From Chloroflexi bacterium HGW-Chloroflexi-10 (lineage in GTDB: Bacteria > Chloroflexota > Anaerolineae > Anaerolineales > Anaerolineaceae), in the NCBI GenBank assembly GCA_002840755.1, contig PHBZ01000001.1, positions 186,001 through 250,000 of the forward strand: a stretch of DNA of 64,000 nt, written 5' to 3'. Position 1 is the stretch's first letter, and every line of letters begins with the position of its first letter. The position numbers and the translations under genes are program-made. This document shows, piece by piece, positions 34,118 to 42,314 of this stretch. The notes below the pieces were generated by a model that did no database searches, had not been told where the DNA came from, and saw nothing but the letters and a program-made list of their open reading frames with translations.

Positions 34118-35641
34118 TTATTGCCGTTCTGCCAGCAAACCTTCCACTTGCTCCTGTAACCAGGCTGCGCCTTCTTCGGGTGTCATTGAACCTTCGATAG
34201 CGATATTGCTGAGTACCTGGGGAATAAGCAAACGCCCTTCAATATCACCAACGACAGCCTGCTCGGTGGCATCGTAATCTGGGCGGAACAGCCAGCGCTG
34301 CATGGATTCATATCCGGCGGCTACTGCATCCAATGTCTCTGCCGGGTAATTGGCAAAGTATTCACTGCTGCTTTTCCATTCTTCCACTGCGCTTTCCAAT
34401 ACCGGTACCTTGCCAAACGGAGCCAAAGCCAAAATGTACTGGTAGTTCTCGCCGGTCATGAAGAATTTAACCACATCCTGAGCAACCGGGTCTGCGTCAC
34501 GCATGATGCCCAAAGCAACCAGTTGTCCATAAGAGGCAGCGCCGTTGGGGCCTTCCATGGAAGGTGCAAAACCAGTGCGGGATGCCAGGTCTGTGTAAGC
34601 CAGGGCTACTTTACTACCATCTTCCTTACCGGAGCCATCCACCAGGTCATCCATAATGTAGGTGGAGTAGAACATCATGCCGCTCTGTCCATATTCATAG
34701 GCTTCGCGGGCGCCGCGCCAGTATTGCGGGCCAGGTAAAGCACAAGATTGCAGGCTTGCATAAAATTCAAGCGCAGCTACCATTTCCGGGGTGTCCATGG
34801 TTACATTGCCGCTCTCATCAAAGGGCCAGGCATTGTTGGAAATAGCAACCTGTTCAAAAACCTGGTGTCCATAGTTCTGGCCGGGATCGGTGCCGATGCT
34901 GATACCATAGAGTAAATCATCCTGTCCGGGCAATGCTTCGCAGGCGGCCTGAATATCCTCCCATTTTACCGGGGCAGCCAGACCAAGTGTATCAAACACG
35001 TCCTGGCGATACCACAATGCCTGCAGCCAGCCGTCAAACGGTACGGCCGCATATTTACCGGTGGCCGTATTGGTAACCATTTCCAAAAGACCGGCACGGA
35101 AATCAGCTTCGCCAATAGCTTCAATAGCAGCCTGGGTGGCGTCTTCATCCAACAAACCATCGGCAGCAAAAGAAGCTACCCGTTCCACACCAATGCGCAC
35201 AATATCGGGCAAACGATTGGCTGCTACTGCTGTGGAAATACGCTGCGATGTTCCGGCTTCTTCGATCGGGACAATACGGATATCAACTTCTGGGTGCAGT
35301 TCCATGTAGCGAGCGGCGACCTCTTCATAACGCTTTACCCGGTCTTCTTCATTGTCGGTTGTCCAGAACTCAATCACTGTGCGGTTCTGCACAGCTTCTA
35401 ATTCCATCTGCAAAGCATCCAACTGTTCCTGTACAGCTGTATCCGGTTCAGTTTCTTCGGGCGCAGCAGCCTGAGATTCGGCTAACTGAGCGTTTAACTG
35501 ATCTATCTGCGCCTGTAATTCAGAAACACGCTGATCGGCAGCTGAATCTACCGTCGGAGTTGCACTTCCACAGGCTGTTAACAACATAGAAAAAACAACC
35601 AGTAAGCTCATTACCAACATGCTTAACTTGCTTTTAGACAT
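34118..35641 (-). CDS. Sugar ABC transporter substrate-binding lipoprotein
   Basis: A 507-residue extracellular binding protein of the family-1 (MalE/UgpB) type. The ATG at 35641 has GGAG 7 nt upstream. A lipoprotein signal (LVVFSMLLTACGS, lipobox LTAC) is followed by an unusual coiled-coil stalk (about residues 28-85, heptad-like RVSELQAQIDQLNAQLAES) and then the two-lobe domain: VIEFWTTDNEEDRVKRYEE, YMELHPEVDIRIVPIEE, KYAAVPFDGWLQALWYRQDVF. The coiled coil probably spaces the binding domain from the membrane or oligomerises it. It is the first transport gene after lacI and feeds the two permeases. The ligand is likely a glycoside used by the GH13/GH36 enzymes. Confidence 0.92.
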   Translation of the reverse strand: MSKSKLSMLVMSLLVVFSMLLTACGSATPTVDSAADQRVSELQAQIDQLNAQLAESQAAAPEETEPDTAVQEQLDALQMELEAVQNRTVIEFWTTDNEEDRVKRYEEVAARYMELHPEVDIRIVPIEEAGTSQRISTAVAANRLPDIVRIGVERVASFAADGLLDEDATQAAIEAIGEADFRAGLLEMVTNTATGKYAAVPFDGWLQALWYRQDVFDTLGLAAPVKWEDIQAACEALPGQDDLLYGISIGTDPGQNYGHQVFEQVAISNNAWPFDESGNVTMDTPEMVAALEFYASLQSCALPGPQYWRGAREAYEYGQSGMMFYSTYIMDDLVDGSGKEDGSKVALAYTDLASRTGFAPSMEGPNGAASYGQLVALGIMRDADPVAQDVVKFFMTGENYQYILALAPFGKVPVLESAVEEWKSSSEYFANYPAETLDAVAAGYESMQRWLFRPDYDATEQAVVGDIEGRLLIPQVLSNIAIEGSMTPEEGAAWLQEQVEGLLAERQ

Positions 35642-35762
35642 CTTTTTTCTCCTTCTTATCATCAAGGGTGAAATTCACGAACAAATAATCGATCACTGGT
35701 TAATATTTCCGGTTTCACGCTCCTTTCTTTTCGTTTCACCCGTCGAGGATCCGGATGCCATG

Positions 35763-36785
35763 TCAGCTTTGGGGTGCTTGCCCCGTGGATTGACGGATAA
35801 TTAACTTGGGTTTCAATAAAAGGTGACGATCCGTAAGGGGTTCACCCTGAATCAATTTAAATAACATGGCACTCAACAGCCGGCCAATATCATAGATCGG
35901 TTGACGCAAAGTGGTTAAGGAAAAAATATCCGAAGGAGGCACATCATCAAATCCGGCGATCGAGATATCGCGCCCGATTTTCAGACCATATTCGCGGGCG
36001 ACGGAAAGCGCACTTAACGCCATCAGGTCATTGGCGGCAATAATCGCTGTTGGACGGGTGGACAGCTGCAATAATTGGCGTGTGCTGCGGTCGCCGCCCT
36101 GACGGGTAAGGTCACCCTGAATAACATACTCAGGATTGAAGGGAATATTATTTTCCTTCAGGGCACGCTGGTATCCTTCCAGACGGTAATTGGCAAACAA
36201 TAGATTCAACGGCGCAGAAATAAAGCCAATGCGCGTATGCCCCTGAGAAATCAGGTGTTGGGTTAGTTGGAAGAAACCGGATTCACCGTCCTCATCAATA
36301 TAAGGAAAATCGATCTCCAAATCGGAGCGGCCAAATGCGACGAAGGGTAAAGCTGTACCGGCCAGGTAGGCAATGCGTTCATCCTGTTTGCGGGTACGCA
36401 CTACAATCAAACCGTCCACGCGTTTGCCTTCCACCATGTGCCTGTAAGCCGCAATTTCTTCCGAACCGGGCGCGCGTGTGGAAAGCAGCAAATCCAGCCC
36501 GTAATCCGCCATTTCATCTCCGATACCGGCGATCAACTCGCTGAAATATGGGTCATTATAGCGTGGTCCGGAGGTTGGTAAAATCAAACCAATCGTATCG
36601 GTGCGCTGCTTTTGCAATTGGCGCGCTGTAAGGTTGGGGTAATAACCCAACTCAGCCGCAGCTTCCATAATTTTATCGCGGGTTTCGACGGCAACGTCAT
36701 CATATCCGGTGAGCGCACGGGAAACCGTGGTCACGGAAAGGCCGGTATGTTCGGAAATGGTTTTTAGGGTAACGCGAGTTGACAT
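35763..36785 (-). CDS. LacI family transcriptional regulator
   Basis: A 340-residue regulator. The N-terminal helix-turn-helix and hinge read VTLKTISEHTGLSVTTVSRA and LGYYPNLTARQLQKQRTDT, followed by a periplasmic-binding-protein-like effector domain (TIGLILPTSG, GLIVVRTRK, FGRSDLEIDFPYIDEDGE, IAANDLMALSAL, ISIAGFDDVPPSDIF). ATG 36785 (MSTRVTLK) is the usual start for this family; a Met three codons earlier is also possible. Two LacI-type palindromes lie in the gap to the rightward dehydrogenase gene, so it very likely represses both its own operon and the divergent one until a sugar effector binds. Confidence 0.93.
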   Translation of the reverse strand: MSTRVTLKTISEHTGLSVTTVSRALTGYDDVAVETRDKIMEAAAELGYYPNLTARQLQKQRTDTIGLILPTSGPRYNDPYFSELIAGIGDEMADYGLDLLLSTRAPGSEEIAAYRHMVEGKRVDGLIVVRTRKQDERIAYLAGTALPFVAFGRSDLEIDFPYIDEDGESGFFQLTQHLISQGHTRIGFISAPLNLLFANYRLEGYQRALKENNIPFNPEYVIQGDLTRQGGDRSTRQLLQLSTRPTAIIAANDLMALSALSVAREYGLKIGRDISIAGFDDVPPSDIFSLTTLRQPIYDIGRLLSAMLFKLIQGEPLTDRHLLLKPKLIIRQSTGQAPQS

Positions 36786-36840
36786 AGGCTCCACAAATTT
36801 CTACTTGAAAGAAAAAGGGATTTGATGTATGCTAGGAACG

Positions 36841-36856
36841 TCCGAAACGTTTCGGA
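36841..36856. promoter_or_regulatory. LacI-type operator 1
   Basis: TCCGAAACGTTTCGGA is a perfect 16-bp palindrome with the central CG characteristic of LacI-family operators, 56 bp upstream of lacI and 85 bp upstream of the rightward operon. Confidence 0.85.
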
Positions 36857-36872
36857 GAGTAATTTTATAGTA

Positions 36873-36891
36873 CTCCAAAACGTTTCGGGAG
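36873..36891. promoter_or_regulatory. LacI-type operator 2
   Basis: CTCCAAAACGTTTCGGGAG keeps the AAACGTTT core and nearly palindromic flanks. Its centre is 33 bp (about three helical turns) from operator 1, allowing binding on the same face. Confidence 0.82.
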
Positions 36892-36940
36892 TCAATCACC
36901 TTTATAACCAATTTCCTAATTCATCCAACGAAAGGTTAAT

Positions 36941-37990
36941 ATGACAAAAGCGCTTGTTTTCCTTGAACCACACAAGGTCGGCTTTGAGAGCCTGCCTGTC
37001 CAGCAACTCGCCCCAGCTGAAGTCCTAATCCATACGTTATTCTCCGGAATCAGCGCCGGAACGGAGATGACTCAATTTCGCGGCACCAGTCCATTTCTGC
37101 ACAAACGCTGGGATGTTGACCAACGCTTATTCATCCCGGATGAAGCCGCTTCCCTGTCTTACCCAATCCGTACCCTGGGTTATGAGGAATCCGGTAAAGT
37201 GGTGGCGGTCGGCTCGCAGGTGCAATCCATCCAACCCGGTGATCTTATCTTTGGAACCTGGGGGCATCGCACCCGGCATATCGCTACTGAAGAGTATGCC
37301 CTGGCGCATCGCATGCCGCCCGGTTTGGACCCTATGTGTGGTATTTTCTCGCATATCGGCGCGATTGCGTTGAACGGTATTCATGACGGGCGCATTCGTA
37401 TTGGTGATACAGTGGCTGTCTTTGGCTTGGGCGTGTTGGGGCAAATTGTCGTCCAGGCGGCTAAAAAGTCCGGTGCCCGGGTGATCGCGGTGGATATGTG
37501 GGAGATGCGCCTGGAGATGGCGCGCGCCATGGGGGCTGATATCACCTTGAAAGCAGTCAGCACCAGCGTGGCCGAAACTATCCGCGGCCTGACCCAGGGG
37601 CGCGGCGCAGATGTTTGTTTCGAGGTCTCCGGCTCTGTCAAAGCGCTCAATGAAGCCATTCGTGCGGCGGCTTACTCAGCGCGCGTGGTTGCCATGGGCT
37701 TTTTCCAGGGTGAGGCCAACCAGCTCTATCTGGGTGAAGAGTTTCACCACAATCGCATCAACCTGGTTTGTTCTCAAATTGGCGGTGTGGACCCGGAATT
37801 AAAATACCGCTGGGATAAATTAAGGTTATGGCAATCTGCCATCCAATTGCAAGCCGATGGGGTCTTAAACCTGCTGCCGCTAATCACCCACCGTGCTCCT
37901 TTCGACCAGGCCGCCGCGTTGTTTGAACGCATCGATCAGCACAGCGAAACCGTTTTACAGGCCGTTTTGGAATTTCCACAAGGAGGATAA
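36941..37990 (+). CDS. Zinc-type alcohol dehydrogenase-like (MDR) oxidoreductase
   Basis: A 349-residue medium-chain dehydrogenase/reductase. The catalytic domain has GISAGTEMTQFRG and LGYEESGKVVAVG, while the catalytic-zinc Cys usual near residue 40 is replaced (GISAGTE), as in non-zinc or sugar-modifying members. The Rossmann domain shows VAVFGLGVLGQIVVQAAKKSGA (GxGxxG) and DMWEMRLEMARAMGA. GAAAGG is upstream of the ATG. It is the first gene of the rightward LacI-controlled operon, 5 bp before the Gfo/Idh/MocA gene. This dehydrogenase pair with a glycosidase suggests redox modification of a sugar or cyclitol; exact substrate unknown. Confidence 0.85.
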   Translation: MTKALVFLEPHKVGFESLPVQQLAPAEVLIHTLFSGISAGTEMTQFRGTSPFLHKRWDVDQRLFIPDEAASLSYPIRTLGYEESGKVVAVGSQVQSIQPGDLIFGTWGHRTRHIATEEYALAHRMPPGLDPMCGIFSHIGAIALNGIHDGRIRIGDTVAVFGLGVLGQIVVQAAKKSGARVIAVDMWEMRLEMARAMGADITLKAVSTSVAETIRGLTQGRGADVCFEVSGSVKALNEAIRAAAYSARVVAMGFFQGEANQLYLGEEFHHNRINLVCSQIGGVDPELKYRWDKLRLWQSAIQLQADGVLNLLPLITHRAPFDQAAALFERIDQHSETVLQAVLEFPQGG

Positions 37991-37995
37991 CTATT

Positions 37996-38997
37996 ATGAA
38001 CCCTTTACGAACCGCCATTCTGGGCTGCGGACAATTTGCCCACCGCCATGCGCAAATCCTTGCCAGTCTCCCACACCAGGCGAAGATGGTCGCTTTTAGC
38101 GATCATACAGAAGACAATGGCCGCCGCTTTGCGCAGCAATACACCCAGGGGCAGGGAGCTGTATACTTCAGCCATACCGAGCTCTTTCAAAAGGAAAACC
38201 TGGATCTGGTGATTATCTGCCTGCCGCCATTTGCTCACAGTGATGAAGTGGAATTGGCTGCTTCCAAAGGGGTTCATATCCTCATCGAAAAGCCTATTGC
38301 GCTGACATCTGAACTGGCCTGGAAAATGGTACGCAGCACCGAGCAAGCCGGTATAAAGACCCAGGTGGGGTTTATGTTCCGCTTTGGCGAAGCTGTGGAA
38401 TCGTTAAAACAACAAATCGATTCTGGCGAGGCCGGCATGCTGGGCCTGATGAGCGCGCGTTATTTTTGCAACGCCTTACATGCAAAATGGTGGCGCGAAA
38501 AGGACAAATCCGGAGGGCAGGTGGTGGAGCAGGCGATTCACATGTTCGACCTGCTGCGTTACTTTGGCGGGGAACCGCTCAGCGTCTACAGTCAACAAAA
38601 GAACCTCTTTCACCGGAATGTCGAACGTTATAGCATTGAAGACGTCAGCGCGACCATTGTCAACTTTCAGCAGGGTGGGTTGGGGGTGGTGTATGCCACC
38701 AACAATGCCATTCCCGGTAAATGGATCAATGATTATCGGGTCGTGACGCAAAACATCACTGCCGAGTTTAAGAATGCTAACCAGGCAACCCTGGTGCGCA
38801 CCGACACAGTGGAACCTGTCGAAACCATCGTCGATTCGGAACGCGATTTTCGATTGGAACAAACCCTTGACCTGATCCGGGCCATTCGCGAGAACCGTCC
38901 GACTCGCACACCCATGCGCGAAGGCGCCAAATCTCTGGACCTGGTGTTGGCCGCCGCACAATCTGCGCAGGAACAGCACGAGATTAAACTATGCTGA
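37996..38997 (+). CDS. Gfo/Idh/MocA family oxidoreductase
   Basis: A 333-residue NAD(P)-dependent enzyme. The N-terminal Rossmann fold shows AILGCGQFAHRHAQIL and VAFSDHTEDNGRRFAQQ. LVIICLPPFAHSDEVELAASKGVHILIEKPIALT contains the family-defining EKP motif. The second domain has GFMFRFGEAVESLK and GGQVVEQAIHMFDLLRYFGGEP, supplying the catalytic His. The ATG overlaps no neighbour but starts 5 bp after the dehydrogenase, and its end overlaps GH36 by 7 nt, so all three are co-translated. Members oxidise or epimerise sugars and inositols; here probably acting on a product of the GH36 or GH13 enzyme. Confidence 0.92.
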   Translation: MNPLRTAILGCGQFAHRHAQILASLPHQAKMVAFSDHTEDNGRRFAQQYTQGQGAVYFSHTELFQKENLDLVIICLPPFAHSDEVELAASKGVHILIEKPIALTSELAWKMVRSTEQAGIKTQVGFMFRFGEAVESLKQQIDSGEAGMLGLMSARYFCNALHAKWWREKDKSGGQVVEQAIHMFDLLRYFGGEPLSVYSQQKNLFHRNVERYSIEDVSATIVNFQQGGLGVVYATNNAIPGKWINDYRVVTQNITAEFKNANQATLVRTDTVEPVETIVDSERDFRLEQTLDLIRAIRENRPTRTPMREGAKSLDLVLAAAQSAQEQHEIKLC

Positions 38998-40952
38998 GTA
39001 TTCATTTTACAGAAAATGAAGAAATTTGCATAAAAAATAATCAATTTCTGCTGTGTGGTCCGCTGCCGCTGCTGAATGATCAGCCGGTCAGCGGGTTATC
39101 AAAGAAACTTACACATTGCCCATTAGACCCGCAAGGCTGTTTCAAAATTGAATACTTTTCTCCTGAGCTGAAACACGGCAGCATGGGGATTCAGATCGAG
39201 CTCTCCCCTGATCGTCAGCAATGCTGGTTGCGCTACTGGCTGGAGAACCCGGTCCCAGGAATAAAAATTAACAGCTTTGGTATTCAATTCCGTGAGCTAA
39301 CCGGGGTGGATACAATCTTAAAGAACGGGTATCACAGTTGGGATGGCAGCGGTTATGTTCAATGGCATTCTTCGGACAAAAATACCTATACCGGCTATGC
39401 CATGACCCAGATCCTCTCCGCGTCCCGGCAGTCTAACCTGACCATCGGCTTCGACCGGCACGAGCGCTTCCAGCATCAATTTATTTTTGAAAACAAAGAC
39501 ATGGGAGCAGGCTTATCCATCCTCACCCTCTGGGACCAAAAGACCGTCGAAGCTGGCCAACTGTACGAGTCTGAACGGCTGGTATTGATAGAACACAATC
39601 AGGTGGAAAGCGGCTTGCAGCTATGGAGTCAAATCGTTGCCGACAACTGTCCCACCAGGCCGGCGCTCCCGCCCTTTCCACTTACAGGTTGGTCATCCTG
39701 GTACAACTATTATGCGGCTATCAGTGAGGCAAGCATTTTGCAGGAACTGCAAGCTGCCCGGGAAATTCGCGAGCAGCTTGCTCTGGACCTGCGCATCTTC
39801 CAGTTGGATGACGGATTCACTCTCGAAATGGGTGACTGGCTGGAAGTTAAACCACAGTTTCCCAATGGCATCCCGCCTATCCTTCAGGCCATTCGCTCCG
39901 CCGGTTTCATTCCCGGATTATGGATCGCGCCGTTCATGGTAGGCAACCGCAGTCACCTGTACCAAAACCATCCGGATTGGGTAGTGCAGGATCGTCTAAG
40001 CGGCGGCCCACTGGCTCATATGAAATTTTACGGCGAGTTCCGTTGGCACAAGCGCAGCGAAGAATATTACATTCTGGATGTGACTCACCCGGAAGCCCTG
40101 GACTATCTGCGCACTGTTTTTTCCACCTGGCATACTCAGTGGGGCTGCGATTATTTCAAAACCGACTTCATGTATTTTGGCAGTGAATATGGCCCGGAAC
40201 GTGCCAGTTACCACCAACCCGGTTACACGCGCATTGAAATCTGGCGCAAAGCCGCCGAGACGATCCGCAGCGCGATTGGCAACGCTCTATGGACCGGCTG
40301 CGGCTGTCCGCTGTGGGCTTCGGTGGGGCTGGTAAACGCCGTACGCATCAGCCGCGATATGGGCGTATCCTGGCGCGGCGAACAATCTGCCTACCCGCTG
40401 CTGGCGGACCATGCCAACCGCAGCTTCGGCAATCATATTCTCTGGCAAATTGACCCGGATTGCCTCTTGCTGCGCGAGAAATTCCATCATTTCAGCGATG
40501 CGGAAATTGAGGCTCTGGCGCTTTATGCCGGAATGAGCGGCGGGATATTGATGACCAGTGACAGCTTAAACCAACTGCCGCTGGAACGCCTGCAGCTGTT
40601 GAAATTCCTGCACAACCAGCAGCCAGCCAAGTGCCATTTCCCATTTCTGGGCAGCGGGGTCAACACAAACGCCGACCCAATATTGGTCCAGGTGCGCCAA
40701 ACACTTTCAGCGCACAGCATGGAGCAAACGGCAGTGCTTTTTTTCAATACTTCCGATGAACCAGCCGAACAGACTTATACCATCCGCAGCTTTGGCATAA
40801 ACCTCGATAATGTGTATATTTTCGAATGGCAAACTCAACAGGGAAATCCCCATCCGCAGCAAGAAATCCGGGTCAGGCTGGAAGCGCACAGCGCCAGCTT
40901 ATTCTTCCTGGGCAGTAAGCCTTTCCATGAAGCCCCGAAAAGTTTGCCATGA
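38991..40952 (+). CDS. GH36 family glycosidase (alpha-galactosidase-like)
   Basis: A 653-residue enzyme. After an N-terminal beta domain, the TIM barrel begins LTGWSSWYNYYAAISE and LRIFQLDDGFTLEMGDWLEV. The catalytic nucleophile lies in GCDYFKTDFMYFG (KTD) and the acid/base Asp in VRISRDMGVSW; GCGCPLWASVGLVNAVRIS is the typical GH36 substrate-loop text with CxxP. No signal peptide, so it acts in the cytoplasm on imported oligosaccharides. GH36 enzymes are mostly alpha-galactosidases, some alpha-N-acetylgalactosaminidases or galactosyltransferases. It overlaps the upstream oxidoreductase gene by 7 nt. Confidence 0.87.
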   Translation: MLSIHFTENEEICIKNNQFLLCGPLPLLNDQPVSGLSKKLTHCPLDPQGCFKIEYFSPELKHGSMGIQIELSPDRQQCWLRYWLENPVPGIKINSFGIQFRELTGVDTILKNGYHSWDGSGYVQWHSSDKNTYTGYAMTQILSASRQSNLTIGFDRHERFQHQFIFENKDMGAGLSILTLWDQKTVEAGQLYESERLVLIEHNQVESGLQLWSQIVADNCPTRPALPPFPLTGWSSWYNYYAAISEASILQELQAAREIREQLALDLRIFQLDDGFTLEMGDWLEVKPQFPNGIPPILQAIRSAGFIPGLWIAPFMVGNRSHLYQNHPDWVVQDRLSGGPLAHMKFYGEFRWHKRSEEYYILDVTHPEALDYLRTVFSTWHTQWGCDYFKTDFMYFGSEYGPERASYHQPGYTRIEIWRKAAETIRSAIGNALWTGCGCPLWASVGLVNAVRISRDMGVSWRGEQSAYPLLADHANRSFGNHILWQIDPDCLLLREKFHHFSDAEIEALALYAGMSGGILMTSDSLNQLPLERLQLLKFLHNQQPAKCHFPFLGSGVNTNADPILVQVRQTLSAHSMEQTAVLFFNTSDEPAEQTYTIRSFGINLDNVYIFEWQTQQGNPHPQQEIRVRLEAHSASLFFLGSKPFHEAPKSLP

Positions 40953-41074
40953 GGAACAGGGATTGGAGATTGAGGATCTGGAAGTAGCAAATAGTTATTT
41001 GGAATTAGGCAGCCCCTTCCTGATAACTGATTCCGCAATCTTAAACTCATTACTGTTCCTGATTCCTGTCTTCC

Positions 41075-41518
41075 TTACTGAAACGTCCTCTGAAAACCTT
41101 CCAAAAGCTGTTGGCGCTGCTCTGCGGATAAATTGGCCTCGGCATGCAGCAGCAGGTACTGCACCGGAGGCATAGCACTTTCCTCTACTACTTCGAAGAG
41201 ATCATCCACTTTACGCATTTGCGCGGCGCTGCCGGTCCATTCCGAAAAATTGATTTCTGCCCGGGCTTCTTCCACATCGCGCTGCACCAACCAGGAAGCC
41301 GGAGCAATATTGCTGTACCACGGCCAGACGGATTCATTGGAGTGGCAGTCAAAACAGGCGGTTTTAGCCAGTTCACGCGTGGCCGGGCTGTCCCAATTGG
41401 GTTCCTGAACAACAGGTGGGTTGGAGTGATTGCGCCCATAGGGCACTAATTGAATCAATAAAAATAAAGCCACAAGGGCTCCTGCTATAACGAAAATTGA
41501 TTTTAAAAATTTATTCAT
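41075..41518 (-). CDS. Haem-binding domain protein (single CxxCH)
   Basis: A 147-residue membrane-anchored protein. One N-terminal helix (SIFVIAGALVALFLLIQLVP) precedes an extracytoplasmic domain with TACFDCHSNES, a c-type haem attachment CxxCH, then VWPWYSNIAPASWLVQRDVEEAR and MPPVQYLLLHAEANLS. W-P-W-Y-S-N plus the following tryptophan region is the fingerprint of the small haem-binding domain family. Probably an electron carrier or haem sensor. AGGTGA precedes two adjacent ATG codons (41521 and 41518); the second has better spacing. It stands alone between a GH36 gene and an intergenic region. Confidence 0.85.
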   Translation of the reverse strand: MNKFLKSIFVIAGALVALFLLIQLVPYGRNHSNPPVVQEPNWDSPATRELAKTACFDCHSNESVWPWYSNIAPASWLVQRDVEEARAEINFSEWTGSAAQMRKVDDLFEVVEESAMPPVQYLLLHAEANLSAEQRQQLLEGFQRTFQ

Positions 41519-41679
41519 CATTCACCTGTGTTTTCATTCAAATAGCTATCCTGATTTCTTTATCAAACCACAAATTTAAACAATTCCTTATCGGACATAT
41601 TAACATACACACCTTTTTAATAAAAATTTATTGTCAAAACTTTCATTGACCGAATTGCTCAAAGAATACCAGGTGGATG

Positions 41680-41707
41680 TTGTATTGGCCCGAATTGGCA
41701 ATATAAT
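41680..41707 (+). promoter_or_regulatory. Putative promoter of the HhH/SH3b gene pair
   Basis: TTGTAT (41680-41685) and TATAAT (41702-41707) with a 16-bp spacer, about 135 bp before the first start codon; the transcript leader would contain the long hairpin. Confidence 0.5.
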
Positions 41708-41744
41708 GAAGGTAACAACTTATCTTTTCTTTAATTAGGGTCCA

Positions 41745-41782
41745 GGATGTTTTGGCCGGGTAAATACCCGGCCAAAACATCC
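41745..41782. repeat. Perfect 18-bp inverted repeat (long hairpin) in a leader region
   Basis: GGATGTTTTGGCCGGGTA is followed after AA by its exact reverse complement. There is no T run. GTAACAACTTAT occurs on both sides (41712 and 41810), as for a small inserted palindromic unit. Confidence 0.8.
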
Positions 41783-41842
41783 GCAAACCCCGATTTATTG
41801 AGATGATCCGTAACAACTTATATTTTTTCTTGGGAGGGAGAT

Positions 41843-42310
41843 ATGAACCCTTTTGCAGCGTTCATTTTAGGTCTGCTGGCAGGCTGGGTGGCGGAATGGA
41901 TTATCGATTGGCTGTACTGGCGCAAGCGATTGGCCGCTTGCCAGGCGGCTGAGCAAAATTGCAAAGAAACCCGGCAAAAATTGGAGGATGAACTGGCTGC
42001 ACTGCGCAAGGAATATGAAACCTTACGTAATGCGCAAATACCGGCTCCGATGGCTGAAATGCCCAATCGCGGTGAACCGGTTGAAGTAGTTGCACCGCTG
42101 CCGGATAAATTACAGCGCATTAAAGGGATCGGTCCGGTCATCGAAAAAAAACTCAATGAAGCCGGTGTTTTTACCTTTGATCAATTGGGGGAAAAAGACA
42201 TTCATTATTTGCGTGAGGTACTCGGCGACGTAATTGAACGACTGGCGGATGAAGATAGCCTTCTCGAGCAGGCGCGTCAGTTTGCCCGTGAAAAACAACA
42301 AAAGGGGTGA
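41843..42310 (+). CDS. Membrane-anchored coiled-coil protein with C-terminal helix-hairpin-helix domain
   Basis: A 155-residue protein: an N-terminal transmembrane helix (FAAFILGLLAGWVAEWIIDWL), a coiled coil (about residues 28-70, CKETRQKLEDELAALRKEYE), a short linker, and a helix-hairpin-helix motif DKLQRIKGIGPVIEKKLNEAG followed by VFTFDQLGEKD. The HhH resembles that in ribosomal or NADH-dehydrogenase-associated small proteins and can bind nucleic acid without sequence preference. GGGAGGGAG lies before the ATG. It is followed after 4 bp by an SH3b-domain membrane protein, so the two probably form an envelope-associated pair. Function not known. Confidence 0.8.
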   Translation: MNPFAAFILGLLAGWVAEWIIDWLYWRKRLAACQAAEQNCKETRQKLEDELAALRKEYETLRNAQIPAPMAEMPNRGEPVEVVAPLPDKLQRIKGIGPVIEKKLNEAGVFTFDQLGEKDIHYLREVLGDVIERLADEDSLLEQARQFAREKQQKG

Positions 42311-42314
42311 GCAG

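Larger units (their letters stand above)
41522..41842. other. Noncoding stretch with promoter, 18-bp hairpin and flanking direct repeats
   Basis: AT-rich gap between divergent genes. From left to right it holds the upstream region of the haem-protein gene, a rightward promoter (41680-41707), direct repeat copy 1 (41712-41740), a long perfect hairpin (41745-41782) and copy 2 (41810-41838) that ends in the next gene's ribosome binding site. Confidence 0.7.

Noticed and set aside
40953..41074. Gap text resembling a segment near 45369 (GATTGG-rich, then TGATAACTGA)
   Set aside because: Similarity is short and interrupted. It is probably common low-complexity intergenic DNA rather than a defined element.
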